64,000 nt of DNA, taken from positions 37,208,405-37,272,404 of the forward strand of contig CM065301.1 in NCBI GenBank assembly GCA_032871835.1, written 5' to 3'. Positions within the stretch are counted from its first letter, which is position 1. Every line of letters begins with the position of its first letter. Of this stretch, positions 58,911 through 64,000 are shown piece after piece. Under the pieces are notes generated by a model. The model searched no databases, was not told the DNA's origin, and saw only the letters and a program-made list of their open reading frames with translations. This stretch comes from Dipteronia dyeriana. Taxonomy: Eukaryota > Streptophyta > Magnoliopsida > Sapindales > Sapindaceae. The position numbers and the translations under genes are program-made.

Positions 58911-59094
58911 TTGAAAATGAGGGTATTTTTGGAATAGAGTTGGGGCATAAGAGGGTATTTATGGAATAACAATTTTAGTTTGGAATTGGAAGGAGCATTT
59001 CATATGTTTTTGGATGGAAAGCTCATTCCACTAAAATAGTGTAATCAACATTCCAATGAAATCCTCATTCCATTCCATTTTAACAAACCAAACA
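58911..59094. mobile_element. Right arm of the split MITE
   Basis: Carries gagggtatttttggaata and cattccattccattttaac, the inverted counterpart of the ggaatgg-rich left arm at 21325-21400. Ends aacaaaccaaaca before TTA. Confidence 0.5.
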
Positions 59095-59097
59095 TTA

Positions 59098-59485
59098 TGA
59101 ATGATTTTATTTACATTCCATTCCACCCAACAAAACATGACATTAATAAATTCGATCCCCCGTTGAACTCGGACTCTAATATCTCAAGGAAATTTGTTTC
59201 CCTATCAGAGTATACTTCATATTTCTTTGTTTGGGTGAGATTCTTTCTCTGCGTATTTGAGTCGTGGTTGTCTTGGACTTAACATCTTCCATATATCACT
59301 AGCCGATCGGTTATCTAACCCGATCGGGTTTCATTAATCCGATCGGTTACTCAACCCCGGCTACATATCTTTAATATGTTCAATTGTTTCACCTGACCAG
59401 GTTTCTTAATTGGTGGCCAAATAACTTGATCGGGTTATCTTTACCCCGATCGATCTAATGAACCTAGTCAGGTTATCTTTACCCG
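59098..59485 (-). repeat. Probable remainder of Gypsy G0 LTR
   Basis: Faint similarity to the G1/G2 LTRs resumes here: ggactctaat, ggaaatttgtttccctatcag and a following cttc correspond to ggactctaatta, ttatttcctaatc and the cttc of the others. The far end is not certain; cccgca at 59484 is only a candidate. The last 180 bases hold short gatcgg repeats. Confidence 0.4.
59303..59478. repeat. Cluster of ccgatcgg(g)tta words
   Basis: Six related words in 175 bp: ccgatcggttatctaac, cccgatcgggtttcatt, ccgatcggttactcaac, cttgatcgggttatcttta, cccgatcgatctaatgaac and tagtcaggttatcttta. Spacing is irregular. Confidence 0.65.
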
Positions 59486-60973
59486 CAGCGGCGGTGGCAA
59501 GTTTAGGTGGCTAGAGTTTGATGATGATGATGATGAGATGTGGGAGGTGGGTCTGATGGTGGTGGTAGTTTTGGCGACTCAGTTTTGTTCAGATTTGGTT
59601 TTGTTCAAAAATGTGAGAGGTGGTCTGATGGATATTTTTTTGTCCAAATCTGGTTATGTTAAAAAAAAAATCTTTTATTAAAACATTTTAATTTATGGGA
59701 TGATGTGGTTAATAAAAAATCACTTACCACATCATTTTGGTTGAAATTTGGGGCTAATTTTTAGGTTGACTAGCATTATTGATTTAACAATATTTATTAA
59801 TTAATTTAATAAATATTTTAATAAATAAATATTGTTTTTTAATTAATTTACTAAATAACATTATACCCTTTGGTTCGATAAGATTCTACAACCTCTGATA
59901 TTTTTTGAACGTTTAACCCTTATTGACTTGACAGAATTCTAAAAAACCCTAATAAAATTGGATAGTATGTACTAAAATACATATTTTTAAAAACTAGAGG
60001 AATCTGTCAACATTAGACTAAAATCCGAGGGATCAGGTTTGACTATTAGATCAAATTAGAGAGATAAAAATAAATTTCACCCTTTCAATGTATGAATCGA
60101 TTTTAAGCAGAAGGATTGATTCAAACATTTTAAAATCAGAAAGAGGAGGATTTTTCAAAAAACAGTTGTGGAAGAGAGAAGTTTCAGAAAATTCTTCTTA
60201 TCTTCTTTTAATTTCATCCCCATACATTTTCTCACATCTTAGATATCTTGATATGATTGGTAGAGAAAAACTGAGATTTTTTCTAGGTTGAAATTTATAG
60301 GGTTTGCATGACTTTCTCTCTCTTTATTTTTATTTTTTGTCCAGAAAAGGGATCGGAGAAGATAGGGATTTATGGTTTGTTATTTATTAAAGTAAGGTCA
60401 AATAGGATTTGTAAGAATTTCATTAAAAGAAATGGGCTTCCCGTGTTTTGGTTTGATAGCTCTTCCCATAGAAGCCACAATGGAAGAGCTTCAAGTTTTG
60501 AAAGTTCATTTCAATAGCCATCCGAACAGCCCACAAAATAGTGCTTTAGGGCCTTACAGCCGATAAGTGGCTTCTATAAGCCGTGCCCAACAAGGCCATA
60601 TATCCGCTGAAAACATTTATTGATAATTTGAAATTATAAGAATAATGTAATATCTTATCTCCAAGTCTTATTATTCTCTACAAAATCGTATTTCCAAGTC
60701 TTATCTCCAATGAAACAATCAACAATCAATCTTATTAAGCCTCTCTCGATTACAAATAATACCAGAACCGGGGTATGGCAAGCAAATGGCTTTCACCATC
60801 TCCAACACGAAAGCACTTACATGGGTGATATTATTTGGCCCTGAGAATAGAAAAAATAATCGTAAAAAAATCAGCAAAATTTAAATCTCAAAACTATGAC
60901 GGCGGTGAGAAGTTTTTTTTTTTTTTTTTTTGAAAGTGCAAAAACAGAGATGAGAATGCAGTTCATTAAATAA
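59486..60973. other. Low-copy spacer without a supported gene
   Basis: AT-rich non-coding sequence. Contents: a gatgatgatgatgat run near 59520, an AT hairpin at 59786-59836 (aacaatatttatt and its complement), a 10-bp inverted repeat 60469-60576, and a run of 18-20 T at about 60914. Short ORFs at 60088 and 60308 have no recognisable protein. The part right of about 60600 would be the 3' UTR and downstream flank of the elongation factor P gene. Confidence 0.5.
60469..60576. repeat. Short inverted-repeat element (possible MITE fragment)
   Basis: tagaagccac (60469-60478) and its complement gtggcttcta (60567-60576) are perfect and bound a 108-bp block. No clear TSD. It could be a chance match. 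Confidence 0.3.
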
Positions 60974-63356
60974 TCACCTGCTAATATACGAGTCGTCCTC
61001 AGTATTAACAAAAATTACCTCACCGCTTTCAAGATAAGATGGCACCTGGGGAATGTGCAACATAAGGAAAACAAGGAGAGCTGTTTAAACCTCCTCATGT
61101 TAAGTATCAGCTTCATAGTTAAAAGGCATCACAATCTCAATACCAAAACACATCCTGCCTAGTTTGAACAATTTCTGTTGCTTCATTGCAAATTTTATGT
61201 TCCATGCCCATATAAGATGAACACTCGTTATATTTCATATTCTACCCTACTTTGAACATTTTACTTTCTAAGTTCCCAAGAGATCATATTTTTACGATAT
61301 GTTGTTACATGATGCTGTAAACATTCCAATACAATTGCTATTAAGAGTTTTTATAACATTCTTTACGCATAAAAAAGAAAAGAAAGAAAAACAATAGTTT
61401 TTTTTAAAATGAAAAACAATAGCTATCAAAATAAGCATTTTCACCATATAAAAACTCTACAGAATAATATATATATATATATTTCACAAACCAAAATAGT
61501 GAGACCGTTATCCAGCAAAGCCCTTGTATACCTGCATTGAAAGAGAAATATAAGAATATGATATAAGTACAAGTAAACAAAACTGATTCTGGGATCACAC
61601 TTTCAGTTTTATACAACTTCTATCTAACTGAGAAATACAGCCATCCAATTAGCAAGACCTGTGATTAGAGCTTGTACCATTTGCTTAGTCTGCCTCAGTT
61701 TGACTTAGTCTTAACAAATTCCAGTAATATCGTACTGGTTTAAATAAAAGCTACGGTTTGTTCAGTCAAGATTAAGTACAACATGTTGTGAACCATTGCA
61801 CAACAGAATATTTGAAATGAAAATCATGGATGCATATATGAACCAAAATATGGTCACAATTGAGAGTTTTGCAGCCCATACAACTGGAGTGAGCAGCAAA
61901 AGACAGTGAACACAAACAAAATCTAATTGTTTGCATACAGAGATTGAAACATTACATTCTACCTATTAAAAGTTGTAGTAAATGAAAAATACCCACAAAA
62001 AAAAAAAAAGTTACAGCTCATCAACAATTTGCACCGAACAATTTGCTTAGTAAATGGCAGAACAAGGACTACATAATATATTTTCCTGCATATCCCTTTA
62101 ACCAAATTTTATATTTCCCAGATAGTACATATTTCTAAGCAATCTATTGACAAATATCTATAGTTATTGTGTCACCATTCCCCAACGGTGATAAATCCTC
62201 ATAAGAAAAAAAAATCGATGAATATCTTCATTAAACTATGTGTAAACATATGATAACATCTACCAATTTTTGTTGGAACGTACCGAGGTGTGACAGTCTG
62301 CCCCTTCACATTAGCATGTACTTCCTTAATAGTGCAAGTAGAACGCTTCGGAATTGATGCAGATAAAGGCTTTCCATCATATAACTGCAGCGTAACTTTC
62401 ATTTCATCTGCTCACAATGCAAATTCATATTTTAACCAACAGAGTGAAGAAGTTTTTATTTTAGACGAAGGCAGATGACTAATAGAGCAAAAGAAAGCAT
62501 AGCCAAAGACTAATTTTCAGTAAATTGCCACCCAACACCAGTGAAAATTACAAATCAAAATTAAGGCATTACAGAATTCAAATTCTTATTGATGGAAGCT
62601 GCTAGCACTTCCACAGAAATGATGAAAAGGATGATCATTTTGATTATAAATTTAAACCCGCGTCAGTGGCAGAGAAAGCATTGCAATTTCTGAATGAAAA
62701 TTAGTATCGATGGAAACTGCTGGAAAACTTAGGCGATGTAAGTGCCGGAGTGAGCAGGATAACATTGTTACGAGGAAAGTTACGGTGCAAGAAGCAAAGT
62801 TATTATATTTGAATTGATAGATTAGACTAGTGAAGGTGGAAAGCGGTGACGGTAGACACGCTGGTGGCAATCAGAGGTGGTGTAGTATTACTGGTGGTGA
62901 AATTTGCAGTACTAGTGGCATCATTAAAAATTTTGTTGGTGAACCATTCAGAATCCTTGAATTGTTTCTGAAAATATTTGGACACCAATAAGTTGCTTAA
63001 TAAGAAATACAGTCTATCTTCAGAGTACGGGTGTTCTTCAAAGGGAGAAAAAAGAAAAGCTACTACATGCACCAGTGCTTTATTTATTGTCAACCTTTTA
63101 GGTATGCAGCAGCCTTGCCAAACAAGTCCAAAGGCACTTCCACTTGCTCAAATGTATTAGACCTGACAGAAAAGAAAGTATAGCAAGTGAATTTGTTACA
63201 TATAAATATCTCTGACCACTGACCACTGACCGCAGCTGCCTTATTAACAAACAAGAAATTCTAAAGGGTGGGGAGAAATTGAAACTCACTCAATTAGATA
63301 TGCAACCTCATGTTCTGTGTATAATAATGTGAAATACTTTTCCTGAACAAATACCC
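60974..63356 (-). CDS. Elongation factor P family protein, C-terminal five exons
   Basis: Minus-strand exons, 5' to 3': 63356-63290 (GVFVQEKYFTLLYTEHEVAY), 63162-63095 (SNTFEQVEVPLDLFGKAAAY), 62407-62284 (DEMKVTLQLYDGKPLSASIP, then KRSTCTIKEV and QTVTPR), 61531-61492 (YTRALLDNGLTIL), and 61045-60974 (VPSYLESGEVIFVNTEDDSY, ISR, stop). All introns are GT-AG and phases agree across each join. The order matches the C-terminal half of bacterial-type EF-P: the first OB domain, then the last domain with its LDNGL...VP...VNT signature. EF-P helps ribosomes form difficult peptide bonds such as polyproline. In plants such proteins are nuclear-encoded and organelle-type; the targeting part is not visible. 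About 123 residues are recovered of a usual core of about 185. The N-terminal KOW-like domain lies upstream. No stops or frameshifts, so the gene looks functional. Confidence 0.88.
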
Positions 63357-64000
63357 CTGCAACACATTATAGGGGATTAATCTAACCATAAAGACTTCAT
63401 GATTCCATATACAACAGTATCGGTGTCAAAACGTTTTACACTATGCAGTATGAATTGAGACCGTTTTCACTTCATTATATTATATAAAAAATGTAAATTG
63501 CTTGTTGCATCCGGAACATGTCAATGTGTAAAATGCTATCAATAATCAACTTAACCCAGAATTAGCTAGGTAGGTCATAAGATACAGTGGACCATCCAAG
63601 CTAAAGGGATTAAAACTGCATTTGAAGATCACACCATTAAAACTGCATAGAATAATTTCCAAAACCACAAGAGATATATGTTCTATAAAATAATTCAGAT
63701 TGGCTACAGGTTTGTCGGGATAACAGCTCCATTATAAAGTAGGTGTTAGGTTTGCCCATATTGATAACGTTTGCTACCAGTGTCCACAGGAACCCATGCA
63801 GATGTGGCAAGTTCATATTTCTATCAAGGTTTGGAGCCTCTAACTATAATTAGTTTAAACTACGACTTGACAACAATAAGGCACAATCATAGGATTTTAA
63901 GAAGAGGGATGCAACAAGCCTAATTGTTCCAGGATTTTCTTGGCCAGCAATGAATTCACATTGATGCATCTCGAACACTATCTACAGCGAGAGAAGCATG
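63357..64000 (-). other. Upstream intron and unresolved 5' part of EF-P gene
   Basis: No exon can be placed with confidence. A short minus-strand stretch at 63441-63415 reads VKRFDTDTV, which resembles the RFxTDE segment that precedes FVQEK in EF-P, with an AG just before it. The phase at its end does not fit the next exon. The rest is AT-rich, intron-like sequence. Exons for the KOW domain should lie further right, outside the window. Confidence 0.3.

Larger units (their letters stand above)
21305..59094. mobile_element. Tourist-like MITE split by G1 and Copia C
   Basis: The left end is ggtggtgtttggttaccaag, preceded by TTA (21302-21304). The right end is aacaaaccaaaca, followed by TTA (59095-59097). 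The inverted ends share the GTTTGGTT core, and both arms are rich in the same ggaatgg/ccattcc words (about 21325-21400 and 59065-59085, inverted). Between the arms lies an AT-rich core in three pieces: 21490-21738, 35047-35313 and 58507-58910. G1 and Copia C, each with perfect TSDs, account for the gaps. TSD TTA and the end sequence suggest the PIF/Harbinger (Tourist) type. Another TIR-like stretch just outside (59108-59135) makes the right border uncertain. Confidence 0.55.

Noticed and set aside
62827..63093. ORF of 88 codons on the minus strand
   Set aside because: Lies in the intron between EF-P exons at 63095-63162 and 62284-62407, and has no recognisable domain.

Overview
This window is plant nuclear DNA, probably from a eudicot. 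It is a deeply nested pile of LTR retrotransposons lying beside one ordinary, intron-containing plant gene at the right edge. The coding remnants are plant Ty1/Copia gag-pol (zinc knuckle, GAG-pre-integrase, integrase, YVDD-type reverse transcriptase, RNase H, PBS complementary to initiator tRNA-Met) and plant Ty3/Gypsy of the Tat group (two RNase H regions, an extra antisense gene near the 3' LTR). Almost every element ORF is broken by stops and frameshifts, so these are decayed copies, although their LTRs and target-site duplications (TSDs) are largely readable.

Layout. Bases 1-1518 are an LTR-like fragment of an unidentified element. From 1519 to 17811 lies Copia element A, missing its 5' end in the window. 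A is split in its gag by Copia element B (2820-12554; LTRs of about 2.47 kb; TSD GAGGC/TAGGC). A itself sits in the reverse transcriptase of an old minus-strand Tat-type Gypsy element, G0 (17812-20884 plus LTR sequence from 20885). The G0 LTR is interrupted by a Tourist-like MITE with an AT-rich core; its two ends are now about 37.8 kb apart (21305 and 59094). Into that core went Gypsy G1 (21739-35046, minus strand, TSD ATATA) and Copia C (35314-58506, plus strand, TSD TACAT). The 3' LTR of C was then hit by Gypsy G2 (43745-57929, minus strand, TSD ATATG). G1 and G2 each carry a solo LTR of the same third family: S1 at 30737-32217 (TSD AGAGC) and S2 at 45129-47351 (TSD GTCAG).

Right of the pile (about 59.5 kb to the end) the sequence returns to low-copy DNA. 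The minus strand of 60974-63356 encodes the C-terminal five exons of an elongation factor P family protein, with clean GT-AG introns and matching phases. Its 5' exons lie upstream and are not resolved here.

How the parts relate. Gag, protease, RT, RNase H and integrase of each element would form the particle and replication machinery, but no complete set survives. The most noteworthy coding feature is the antisense gene shared by G1 and G2. It has three exons with two introns at equivalent sites, an N-terminal region like the putative gypsy-type transposon (Transposase_28) family, an acidic middle and a coiled-coil-like C-terminus. It converges on gag-pol across a spacer holding short tandem repeats that differ in copy number between the two elements.
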